From Actinomycetes bacterium (lineage in GTDB: Bacteria > Actinomycetota > Coriobacteriia > Anaerosomatales > JAJZPX01), in NCBI GenBank assembly GCA_021811025.1, contig JAJZPX010000054.1, forward strand, positions 1-10,083: a stretch of 10,083 nt of DNA. The letters are read 5' to 3'. The notes beneath the pieces are model-generated. The model made no database searches and was not told where the DNA came from. It saw nothing but the letters and a program-made list of their open reading frames with translations. The position numbers were made by a program, and so were the translations under genes. This document shows positions 1 to 5,779 of the stretch, piece by piece (position 1 is the stretch's first letter; each line of letters starts with the position of its first letter).

Positions 1-149
1 GCGGGGGTCCATCCCTCGCTCGCCCTCGTTTCGGCTGGCGCTACTTGCTGAGATTCTGCTGTGACGAGAGGGTCTTCGGTCTCAGAAGAAGTCCGATCTC
101 AGACACATGACTTGAGGCCTTCTGCGCCGCATGTCTTCCGACTTGATCG
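1..149. other. Left-edge non-coding stretch
   Basis: No coding region can be supported between the window edge and the stop codon of the minus-strand flavoprotein. The stretch is less GC-rich than the genes around it. It contains a 9-of-10 direct repeat (cggtctcaga at 77-86, cgatctcaga at 94-103). I see no convincing terminator hairpin for the flavoprotein transcript, though one may lie further left. Confidence 0.4.
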
Positions 150-1478
150 CTAGACCATGTACTGGAGGTCCGACGACACGGTCGGGTAGTCCGTCAGCAG
201 CTCCCGCAGACCGTCCCGATCAATGCCGTGGCGCATGGTCAGCGCGAACAGGTTGATGAGCTCCTCCGCGCAAGCGCCGAGCACGTGGGCGCCCAAGATG
301 AGGCCGGATCGCTTGTCGACAAGCACCTTCGAGCCGGAGTGCGCTTGGGCGAGCCTGCGGCTGGTGAACCAGTCCCTCGTGTCGTTGAAGACCACTTCCA
401 CGCCCCCCGCGCCGGGGCCGATGTCGGCCTCGCGCAGTCCAACACTGGCGAGCGGTGGCTCGGCGAACACGACGCTCGGCGTTACCGTTCCGTCGAAGGC
501 GACGGACTCGCCAAGGATGTTGCGGGCTGCGATCGCGCCCTGGCGTGATGCTACCGGCGTAAGGGGCAGACCGATGGACGCGGCGTCTCCGGCAGCGAAG
601 AAGCGCGGGTTCGTGATGCTCCTCATCGTCTCGTCCACTTCGACGCCGTGAGGGCCGTAGCGGACGTCGGCATCGTCCAGCCGAAGCCTCTCCACGTCAG
701 GCACGCGCCCGGCAGCATGCACGACCAGGTCCGCCTCGAACGTACCCGCCTCAGACGTCACTTCCAGCCCATCATGCGCTTTCTGGACGGAGCCCACTCG
801 CGCGTTCAACACCACGTCGACGCCGATGCCGCGATAGTTCTCGACGAGCATATCGGCGAGGTCGGGATCGAACCCCTCAAGAGCGTGGTCTCCTGCGTGA
901 AGGATGCTCACCTTAGCGCCGGATCGAGCCGCCAGCCCGGCGAACTCGAATGCGATGTAGCCGCCGCCGACGAACGCGATGCGCTTCGGCAACTCGTAGA
1001 GATCGAGGAACTGCGTGCTGGTCGTGAGCAGGTCGGCACCCGGGAACGCAAGATCGCGCGGACGGGCGCCGGTCGCGATGACGACGTTCTCTGCCCAAAG
1101 GCGCTTCCCATCGACCTCGAGCCCTCCGTCTCCGACGATATGCGCCTCACCGTGCAGCATCTCGATGCCGATCCGCTTGAAGGACTCCTCGATGCTTTGG
1201 GGAACGGGGTCGGTGAACGACCGCTTGCGTGCCTGCAGCGCCCGCCAGTCGATGTGCGGCACACGGTCGATGCCTTGGCCGAGCAGCGGGGCCGCTCGAT
1301 CGACCACGTATGCGGCCTCGACCATCACGCGCTTCGGGTCGCACCCGCGCAGCATGCACGTCCCTCCGTAGGGTAGGGCATCGACGATCGCGACTCGCTT
1401 GCCCGCCTTCGCGCACCATGAAGCGGCCGGCTGTCCGGCCATGCCTGTGCCGATGACCACTACGTCGAAGTCGAGCAT
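150..1478 (-). CDS. MerA/glutathione reductase-like FAD-dependent NAD(P)H disulfide oxidoreductase
   Basis: This is a 442-residue class I pyridine nucleotide-disulfide oxidoreductase, expected to pass electrons from NAD(P)H through FAD to a redox-active disulfide in the cytoplasm. Visible motifs in order: FAD-binding GTGMAG at 10-15, redox pair Cys41 and Cys46 in GGTCMLRGCDPKR, ATGARPR at 135-141, NAD(P)-binding GGGYIAFEFA at 171-180, AAGRVPD at 255-261, and FAD-contacting FAAGDA at 294-299. A dimerisation domain follows from about 330. The usual catalytic His-Pro-Thr near the C-terminus reads YPT (431-433) and the following Glu is absent, so it is not a classical glutathione reductase or lipoamide dehydrogenase. 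There is no acidic residue at the end of the second NAD-domain strand (SILHAGD), which hints at NADPH. GGAGGT lies 6 nt before the ATG. It is divergent from the metallochaperone at 1587, suggesting a metal or thiol redox role. The substrate is unknown; mercuric reductase activity is not shown. Confidence 0.9.
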   Translation of the reverse strand: MLDFDVVVIGTGMAGQPAASWCAKAGKRVAIVDALPYGGTCMLRGCDPKRVMVEAAYVVDRAAPLLGQGIDRVPHIDWRALQARKRSFTDPVPQSIEESFKRIGIEMLHGEAHIVGDGGLEVDGKRLWAENVVIATGARPRDLAFPGADLLTTSTQFLDLYELPKRIAFVGGGYIAFEFAGLAARSGAKVSILHAGDHALEGFDPDLADMLVENYRGIGVDVVLNARVGSVQKAHDGLEVTSEAGTFEADLVVHAAGRVPDVERLRLDDADVRYGPHGVEVDETMRSITNPRFFAAGDAASIGLPLTPVASRQGAIAARNILGESVAFDGTVTPSVVFAEPPLASVGLREADIGPGAGGVEVVFNDTRDWFTSRRLAQAHSGSKVLVDKRSGLILGAHVLGACAEELINLFALTMRHGIDRDGLRELLTDYPTVSSDLQYMV

Positions 1479-1586
1479 CTCGCGACCTCCAAGGGAGCGA
1501 CCCGCTGCCAGTCGGGTAGAATCGCCGAAGCTGACTTACCCGTTCCCGTACCGCGACCCGCTACCTTCACGAGAGGATTGCCGACG
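1479..1586. promoter_or_regulatory. Divergent promoter region with 13-bp direct repeats
   Basis: This 108-bp gap separates the flavoprotein from the metallochaperone and should carry both promoters. A 13-bp direct repeat is present at 1497-1509 (gcgacccgctgcc) and 1553-1565 (gcgacccgctacc), with one mismatch and 56 bp between starts. A plus-strand TAGAAT at 1517-1522 resembles a -10 box for the metallochaperone, but no good -35 is seen. Short inverted arms ACCCG/CGGGT (1500-1504, 1513-1517) sit next to it. The flavoprotein SD is at the left end and GAGAGG (1571-1576) at the right. A regulator binding the repeats is inference. Confidence 0.4.
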
Positions 1587-2045
1587 ATGGCAGGCGCCGA
1601 GACCGCCGCGATGCGGATGTGCCCCGACTGTCGCGGAATGCTTCATCCGGTCGCGTGGAAGACCGTCAAGCATCTGCTCAGGTACGAACTCTCGCGCAGG
1701 CTCGAGGACGGGGACTTCCGGTATTGCGCCGACCCCGAGTGTGACGTCGTCTACCTGCGGTTCGCCCCCGGCAACGACACGGAGACACCGGACGAGGTCT
1801 TTCGTCGCAACGACATCAAGGACCGTGCGCGTCCCAACGCCACAGGTCGCGACAAGCTGGTCTGCTACTGCTTCGGCTACACCGTCGGCGAGATCCGGGA
1901 TGATGCGGACGCAGGGGTGAACGTCATCCCGGGCGCCATTGCGCAGGAGGTCCGAGCCGGCAACTGCGCGTGCGAGGTCATGAACCCCAGCGGCCATTGA
2001 TGCACAGCCGACGTCCGCAGGGTCGCTGCGGCAAGCAGAAACTGA
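1587..2045 (+). CDS. CopZ-type Zn/[2Fe-2S] metallochaperone, predicted selenoprotein (Sec at TGA 1998-2000)
   Basis: This resembles the N-terminal half of Archaeoglobus-type CopZ: a zinc knuckle followed by a Bfd-like [2Fe-2S] module, without the heavy-metal-associated (HMA) domain. Cys12, Cys15, Cys47 and Cys52 form the zinc site (CPDC ... CADPEC followed by DVVYL). Cys93 and Cys95 (CYCFGYT), with Cys127 and Cys129 (CACEVMNPSGH), belong to the cluster region. Conventional translation ends after His137 (stop 1998-2000, 137 residues). Family members, as I recall them, continue NPSG-x-Cys-Cys and then a short helix. Here the TGA falls on the first of those Cys codons, followed in frame by Cys-Thr-Ala-Asp-Val-Arg-Arg and a TGA ending at 2045. 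The read-through product has 152 residues with Sec138-Cys139. A SECIS-like hairpin follows. The ATG is chosen because GAGAGG lies 10 nt upstream; a TTG at 1578 abuts that SD. Probable role: metal or electron handling with the divergent flavoprotein. The family is secure; Sec decoding is a strong inference. Confidence 0.8.
1998..2037 (+). promoter_or_regulatory. Candidate bacterial SECIS element with Sec codon TGA
   Basis: The TGA at 1998-2000 is followed, after 14 nt, by CCGCAG (2015-2020), loop GGTCG (2021-2025) and CTGCGG (2026-2031). The 6-bp stem is perfect, with a five-base loop that begins with two guanines. The loop starts 20 nt after the TGA. This matches the known bacterial pattern, in which SelB reads an upper stem-loop shortly downstream of UGA with a G in the apical loop; E. 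coli fdhF also has GGUC there (from memory). An outer TGC/GCA pairing (2001-2003, 2035-2037) could extend it. Chance hairpins are common in GC-rich DNA, so the family alignment is the main support. Confidence 0.72.
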
Positions 2046-2097
2046 AGATCCGACACGCGGACGTTCCGGCGGCCTTGTCATCACCTAGTCGAACGAT

Positions 2098-2144
2098 TCT
2101 CGGCTGGAAACGTGCCGAGACTCTGCTGCGACACCCGGTGTCGC
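2098..2144 (+). terminator. Tandem GC-rich hairpins, possible terminator of the metallochaperone transcript
   Basis: Two perfect hairpins follow each other: TCTCGGC (2098-2104) with GCCGAGA (2114-2120) and a 9-nt loop, then GCGACAC (2128-2134) with GTGTCGC (2138-2144) and a 3-nt loop. There is no U-tract, as is common for terminators in high-GC actinobacteria. They lie 53 nt beyond the predicted extended stop. A further pairing, GACGCC (2175-2180) with GGCGTC (2202-2207), lies downstream. No gene, tRNA or small ORF with a credible start was found in 2046-2254. Confidence 0.4.
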
Positions 2145-2254
2145 CATCCCACCAGAAGGAGCCCGGCAGGGCGCGACGCCTTCGATCACTGCGCCGCACG
2201 CGGCGTCCTCGAACACGCCGAGGAGCCGGCCGGCCACCCGTCGCCACAGGGTAC

Positions 2255-2305
2255 TTGCGCCTCCGCTATTCAGTGTTACTATGTACCGGTAGTCAGTAAC
2301 ACTGA
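2255..2305 (+). promoter_or_regulatory. padR operon promoter with overlapping palindromic operator
   Basis: A possible -35 TTGCGC (2255-2260) is separated by 16 nt from a -10-like TACTAT (2277-2282). A perfect 11-bp inverted repeat, TCAGTGTTACT (2270-2280) and AGTAACACTGA (2295-2305), with a 14-bp spacer, overlaps the -10 and the expected start site. It lies 20 bp before the padR start codon. PadR-family repressors bind palindromic sites as dimers and often repress their own operon, so this is the likely autoregulatory operator. The hexamers are only partial matches to consensus; the palindrome is unambiguous. Confidence 0.7.
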
Positions 2306-2325
2306 GTAGCCCGAGGAGGTGCGCC

Positions 2326-2658
2326 GTGGGCAAGCAGATGACGGAGATGCTCAAGGGAACGCTGGAGGGCATGGTCCTCGCGATCCTGTCCGTACAGCCC
2401 GCGTACGGCTACGAGATCACGGCGCGGCTGCGGGAGCAGGGCTTCTCCGACGTCGTCGAAGGCACCGTCTACGCCCTGCTCATCAGGGTCGAGCAGAGGG
2501 GTCTCGTCGACGTGGAGAAGGTCCCCTCCGAGAAGGGGCCGCCGCGCAAGGTGTACACGCTGAACGCTCAGGGACGGGAGTACCTCGAGGAGTTCTGGCG
2601 GACCTGGAGCTTCCTCGCGGAACGGCTGGAACAGCTCCACCACGACGAAGAGGAGTGA
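2326..2658 (+). CDS. PadR family transcriptional regulator
   Basis: This is a 110-residue PadR-type winged-helix repressor. The N-terminal helix (MLKGTLEGMVLAILS) leads into the family motif YGYEITARLRE at about 27-37. The recognition region GTVYALLIRVEQRGLVD (about 46-62) and the wing with KGPPRKVYTLNAQGREYL follow. A C-terminal helix rich in Trp, Leu and Glu serves dimerisation. It has no extended C-terminal ligand domain, which places it with the short PadR subgroup that controls efflux genes. The GTG start is supported by GAGGAGGT (2313-2320), 5 nt upstream. It is the first gene of an operon with a DUF1048 protein and a DrrAB exporter, behind a perfect inverted repeat. It probably represses the operon and is released by an exported compound; the ligand is unknown. 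Confidence 0.93.
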   Translation: MGKQMTEMLKGTLEGMVLAILSVQPAYGYEITARLREQGFSDVVEGTVYALLIRVEQRGLVDVEKVPSEKGPPRKVYTLNAQGREYLEEFWRTWSFLAERLEQLHHDEEE

Positions 2659-2660
2659 TC

Positions 2661-3029
2661 ATGGCCAACTGGATCGAGACCTTGACGGGGTCACTCGAAC
2701 AGAAGAGACAGTGGAAGGCGTACAGGGCGCGCATCGAGTCCCTCCCCGGGCCCTATCGCACGGCGGCGAAGGCCTTGGAGCGGTACTTCATGTACTACGG
2801 AGGGCTCACGGACGGAGACACGCTCACGACGATGTGGGGCGACTTCGTCGAGCTGTGGGAGCGCGCCGCCGCGGACGGCACGCCGGTACGCACTATCGTC
2901 GGCGACGACCCGGTCGAGTTCGCCGAGACGTTCGCCCAGGCCTACGTCGGCACGCGCTGGATCGACAAGGAACGCGCCCGCCTCACCAAGGCCATCGAGA
3001 GCGCCGAGAAGGAAGAGGGGACCCTATGA
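2661..3029 (+). CDS. DUF1048 family protein of the PadR-ABC exporter cassette
   Basis: This 122-residue soluble, mostly helical acidic protein belongs to the DUF1048 family, members of which are often encoded beside PadR regulators. Recognisable parts are the N-terminal MANWIETLTGSLEQKRQWK segment, the central YFMYYGGLTDGD region (about 42-53), and the C-terminal segment with FAQAYVGTRWIDKERARL (about 91-108). No signal peptide or membrane segment is seen. The function of the family is not established. The strict operon position suggests an accessory role in regulation or in the response to an exported compound. Its SD GAGGAG (2650-2655) lies inside the end of padR, and its TGA overlaps the ATG of the ATPase (ATGA at 3026-3029). 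Translation of the three genes is therefore likely coupled. Confidence 0.85.
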   Translation: MANWIETLTGSLEQKRQWKAYRARIESLPGPYRTAAKALERYFMYYGGLTDGDTLTTMWGDFVELWERAAADGTPVRTIVGDDPVEFAETFAQAYVGTRWIDKERARLTKAIESAEKEEGTL

Positions 3030-3841
3030 CGACCACGCAAGTCCGAGGGCCCGCGATCCGTGTGCAGGGCCTGCAGAAGTCCTACAAGCAGCTGCACGTG
3101 CTGCGCGGCGTGGACTTCGACGTCGCGCAGGGTGCCATCTTCGCGCTGCTCGGCTCGAACGGCGCCGGCAAGACCACGGTCGTGAACATCCTATCCACGC
3201 TGCTCAAGACCGACGCGGGGGCTGCCGTCGTCAACGGCTTCGATGTCGCCGCGCAGCCCGCGGACGTGCGGGAGTCCATCAGCCTCACCGGACAGTTCGC
3301 TGCCGTCGACGAGATCCTGACCGGGCGGGAGAACCTCGTGCTGGTCGCGCGGTTGCGGCACCTGAAGGACCCCGGCGGGATAGCGGACGGGTTGCTCGAT
3401 CGCTTCTCGCTGACCGACGCGGCCGCCCGGAAGGTGTCGACGTACTCGGGTGGCATGCGCCGCCGCCTCGACATCGCCATGAGCCTCATCGGGGATCCGC
3501 CTGTGATCTTCCTCGACGAGCCGACGACCGGGCTCGACCCCCAGGCGCGCCTGGAGGTATGGCAGGCCATCAGGGAACTCGCCGAAAGCGGCACGACGGT
3601 GCTGCTCACGACGCAGTACCTCGACGAGGCCGAACAGCTCGCCGACCGGATCGCGATCCTCCACGAGGGCCGGATCATCGTGAACGGCACGCTCGCGGAG
3701 CTCAAGCAGCTGCTCCCGCCCGCCAAGGTCGAATACGTTGAGAAGCAGCCGACGCTGGAGGACGTCTTCCTCGCCGTCGTCGATGACGGCGGCAGGGAAG
3801 GCGAAGCCGGGGATGTCCGCAAGTCGGGCACGGACGAGTAA
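3026..3841 (+). CDS. DrrA-type multidrug ABC exporter ATPase
   Basis: This 271-residue nucleotide-binding subunit would energise efflux through the permease encoded next. Visible motifs: Walker A GSNGAGKT (43-50), Q-loop Gln90, signature YSGGM (140-144), Walker B VIFLDE (160-165), D-loop GLDPQ (169-173). The H-loop position is Gln197 (TTQYLDEAEQLADRI) rather than His. Gln at this site is typical of the DrrA/daunorubicin-resistance subfamily, so it supports the assignment rather than indicating inactivation. A C-terminal tail with PTLEDVFL (242-249) also matches DrrA proteins. A start upstream of 3026 would run into the DUF1048 gene; the ATG overlaps that gene's TGA and has a GAGGGG just upstream. 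The transported compound cannot be read from the sequence. Confidence 0.93.
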   Translation: MTTTQVRGPAIRVQGLQKSYKQLHVLRGVDFDVAQGAIFALLGSNGAGKTTVVNILSTLLKTDAGAAVVNGFDVAAQPADVRESISLTGQFAAVDEILTGRENLVLVARLRHLKDPGGIADGLLDRFSLTDAAARKVSTYSGGMRRRLDIAMSLIGDPPVIFLDEPTTGLDPQARLEVWQAIRELAESGTTVLLTTQYLDEAEQLADRIAILHEGRIIVNGTLAELKQLLPPAKVEYVEKQPTLEDVFLAVVDDGGREGEAGDVRKSGTDE

Positions 3842-3851
3842 GGAACGGAAG

Positions 3852-4613
3852 ATGACCAAGCATTTCTTCGGCGACACCGCCGTGCTCACCGGACGATCCA
3901 TGCGCCACGTGACGCGCAGCCTCGACACCATCATCACGACCGCGATCATGCCGATCGCCTTCATGCTGCTGTTCGTCTACGTGTTCGGCGGCGCGATCCA
4001 CGCCGGGACCGATCGGTACGTGAACTACCTGCTGCCCGGAATCCTGCTCATCACGATCGCGAGCGGGATCGCCTACACGGCATTCCGGCTGTTCACCGAC
4101 ATGCAGAGCGGCATCTTCGAGCGCTTCCACTCCATGCCGATCGCACGCTCATCGGTGCTGTGGGCGCACGTGCTGACCTCGCTGGCGGCCAACGGCATCT
4201 CCGTGGTCGTCGTCGTGCTGGTCGCGCTGCTCATGGGGTTCCGCTCCTCGGCAGGCGTCCTGGCGTGGCTCGAGGTCGCCGGCATCCTCGGGCTCTTCAC
4301 CCTGGCGCTCACCTGGATAGCCGTGATCCCCGGTCTGACCGCGAAGTCCGTGGACGGGGCCAGCGCGTTCTCCTACCCGATCCTGTTCCTGCCGTTCATC
4401 AGCTCGGCGTTCGTCCCGACGGCGACGATGCCCGGCCCCGTGCGCGCCTTCGCCGAGAACCAGCCGGTCACCTCGATCGTCAACGCGATCCGGGCCCTGC
4501 TCGCCCGGCAGCCGGTCGGCACCGGCATCTGGATCGGGCTCGCCTGGTGCGTCGGCGTCCTCGTCGTCGCGTACGTCTTCGCGATGGTCACCTACCACCG
4601 CAAGATCGCCTAG
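3852..4613 (+). CDS. DrrB-type ABC-2 exporter permease
   Basis: This 253-residue membrane subunit pairs with the upstream ATPase in a DrrAB-like multidrug exporter of the ABC-2 permease family. About six membrane segments can be seen, near 25-45, 57-77, 104-128, 135-160, 172-190 and 225-247. The family signature region is present: FERFHSMPIARSSVLW (89-104) after the second helix, and FVPTATMPGPVRAFAENQPVT (187-207) before the last. The ATG at 3852 has AGGAA (3841-3845) 6 nt upstream, which is preferred over in-frame codons inside the ATPase gene. It is the last gene of the padR operon and is followed by a hairpin. The substrate is unknown. Confidence 0.92.
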   Translation: MTKHFFGDTAVLTGRSMRHVTRSLDTIITTAIMPIAFMLLFVYVFGGAIHAGTDRYVNYLLPGILLITIASGIAYTAFRLFTDMQSGIFERFHSMPIARSSVLWAHVLTSLAANGISVVVVVLVALLMGFRSSAGVLAWLEVAGILGLFTLALTWIAVIPGLTAKSVDGASAFSYPILFLPFISSAFVPTATMPGPVRAFAENQPVTSIVNAIRALLARQPVGTGIWIGLAWCVGVLVVAYVFAMVTYHRKIA

Positions 4614-4624
4614 AGCGCCGGGCC

Positions 4625-4642
4625 GGCGAGGGAACCCTCGCC
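4625..4642. terminator. Bidirectional GC hairpin between convergent drrB-like and azlD genes
   Basis: GGCGAGGG (4625-4632) and CCCTCGCC (4635-4642) form a perfect 8-bp inverted repeat around AA. It sits in the 39-bp gap between two convergent stop codons. There is no T-tract on either side, but the position between converging genes makes a shared terminator likely. Confidence 0.6.
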
Positions 4643-4652
4643 CGCCGTCGCG

Positions 4653-4979
4653 TCACCCGCCGACCAGCCGCCGCAGCGCGACGAGAGCCGCCACTCCGAG
4701 CACGATCGCCAGCCATGGGCGCCGCGTGAGCACGAGCGCTCCGGAGGTCGCGAGCGCCGCCCACACGTAGATGTTGCCGAGCGGCGACTCCAAATGCCCC
4801 GATGGCGCGAGCACGGCCGGGAAAATGAGCGCGGCGAGGATCGACACCGGCACGTACTCGAGCGCCCGCCGCAGCAGCGGGTGCAGCTCGAACTGCCGGG
4901 CGACGCCGATGAAGCCGACGCGCGTCGCGTACGTCACCGCTCCCATCAGCATGATCACGATGACGTAGTACGGCCTCAT
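4653..4979 (-). CDS. azlD: AzlD family branched-chain amino acid export subunit
   Basis: This 108-residue hydrophobic protein is the small partner of AzlC. AzlCD-type proteins form a branched-chain amino acid exporter, first recognised through 4-azaleucine resistance in Bacillus subtilis. It has about four membrane segments: MRPYYVIVIMLMGAVTYATR at the N-terminus, then VPVSILAALIFPAVL (43-57), IYVWAALATSGALVL (70-84) and WLAIVLGVAALVAL (89-102). The TYATR near the first helix and FxPxxLAP after the second are typical of AzlD. Its ATG overlaps the TGA of azlC (4976-4979), indicating translational coupling. The substrate range in this organism is inferred from the family only. Confidence 0.9.
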   Translation of the reverse strand: MRPYYVIVIMLMGAVTYATRVGFIGVARQFELHPLLRRALEYVPVSILAALIFPAVLAPSGHLESPLGNIYVWAALATSGALVLTRRPWLAIVLGVAALVALRRLVGG

Positions 4980-5779
4980 CGCTCGGCCGACCCTTCGCCG
5001 CGCGCTTCGAGCACGACTCCCGTGCCCGTTCCCGCGACAACGGCGATGATGATGTACCACTTGCCGGGGATGAGGACGAACAACGCGGTGGCGGCGACGG
5101 CGGCGACGGCCACCACGGCGAACAGCCGGCGCGACACCACCTGCGGCAGAAGCATCGTGAGGAAGGTGGCCGGCATCGCGAAGTCCAACCCCCACTTCAG
5201 CGGGTCGGAGATCGAGTGGCCGGCCAGCGCGCCCACGAGCGACGCCGCGAACCACACGACGTACATCAGCAACCCCGACGCGAGCAGGAAGTGCGGGTTG
5301 CCCTGAGGTTCGCTCTGCTCGCGGTAGTGGGTGATCGTCGTCAGGTAGCTCTCGTCCACCATGCCGAACGCCAGCATTCGCTGCCATCCCGGCGTCGTCT
5401 CGGACAGGTACGGGGACAGCGACAGCCCCATCACGAGATGGCGCACGTTGATGAGGAACGTCGAGACGACGATCGTCAGGGCGTCCACGCCGGACTGGAA
5501 CATGCCTGCGGCCATGAACTGCGACGCTCCCGCGAACACCACGAGCGACATCAGCAGCGTCTCGCCGATCGTGAGCCCGCCCTGGACCGCGAGCACGCCG
5601 TACGCGAGCCCGAAGGGGATGACGCCCAGCACGACCGGCAGCGTCTTCAGCAGCCCCAGGCGGAACTGGTGCGCGTTGCCGGAGACTGCCCTCGCCGCCG
5701 GCCGGGCGCCCGTCGGCGGAGCTGCTCGCTCGTCGTTGCGCCGCTCTTCGGACTGCGTGGAGCGAGTGGACGGTGCCAT
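4976..5779 (-). CDS. azlC: AzlC family branched-chain amino acid permease
   Basis: This 267-residue multi-spanning inner-membrane protein is the large subunit of the AzlCD exporter. Family motifs are clear: GVIPFGLAYG (52-61), VFAGASQF (81-88), NVRHLVMGLSLSP (111-123) and VDESY (141-145). Several hydrophobic segments follow toward the C-terminus. Residues 1-38 form a charged, Ala/Pro-rich cytoplasmic tail longer than usual for AzlC. The ATG at 5779 is chosen because it lies about 20 nt downstream of a plausible start site. No strong SD precedes it. An in-frame ATG at 5830, preceded by a weak GAGAG, would add 17 residues and cannot be excluded. Divergence from an XRE-cupin gene suggests control by that regulator. 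Confidence 0.9.
   Translation of the reverse strand: MAPSTRSTQSEERRNDERAAPPTGARPAARAVSGNAHQFRLGLLKTLPVVLGVIPFGLAYGVLAVQGGLTIGETLLMSLVVFAGASQFMAAGMFQSGVDALTIVVSTFLINVRHLVMGLSLSPYLSETTPGWQRMLAFGMVDESYLTTITHYREQSEPQGNPHFLLASGLLMYVVWFAASLVGALAGHSISDPLKWGLDFAMPATFLTMLLPQVVSRRLFAVVAVAAVAATALFVLIPGKWYIIIAVVAGTGTGVVLEARGEGSAER

Noticed and set aside
77..103. Imperfect direct repeat with a 17-bp period at the left edge
   Set aside because: Only two copies of about 10 bp, no associated gene or symmetry; likely chance.
648..1376. Plus-strand open frame of 242 codons inside the flavoprotein gene
   Set aside because: It is antisense to a gene with every disulfide-reductase motif, its translation resembles no family, and high GC keeps antisense frames open.
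2046..2254. Possible tRNA, including tRNA-Sec, suggested by ttcgatc near 2181
   Set aside because: No acceptor stem, anticodon arm or CCA could be assembled around it.
1970..2299. Plus-strand 109-codon frame after the metallochaperone
   Set aside because: It has no SD, an Arg-rich composition, and runs through the hairpins and the padR promoter.
2656..3029. TGA stops of padR and the DUF1048 gene as further Sec codons
   Set aside because: Both overlap or abut the next gene's SD or start, and both proteins are already full length.
3026..3841. Loss of the H-loop His in the exporter ATPase (Gln197)
   Set aside because: Gln at this position is normal for the DrrA subfamily, so it is not a sign of inactivation.
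4160..4729. Plus-strand 189-codon frame within the DrrB-type gene
   Set aside because: Arg/Pro-rich shadow of the permease in another frame, with no credible start or family match.
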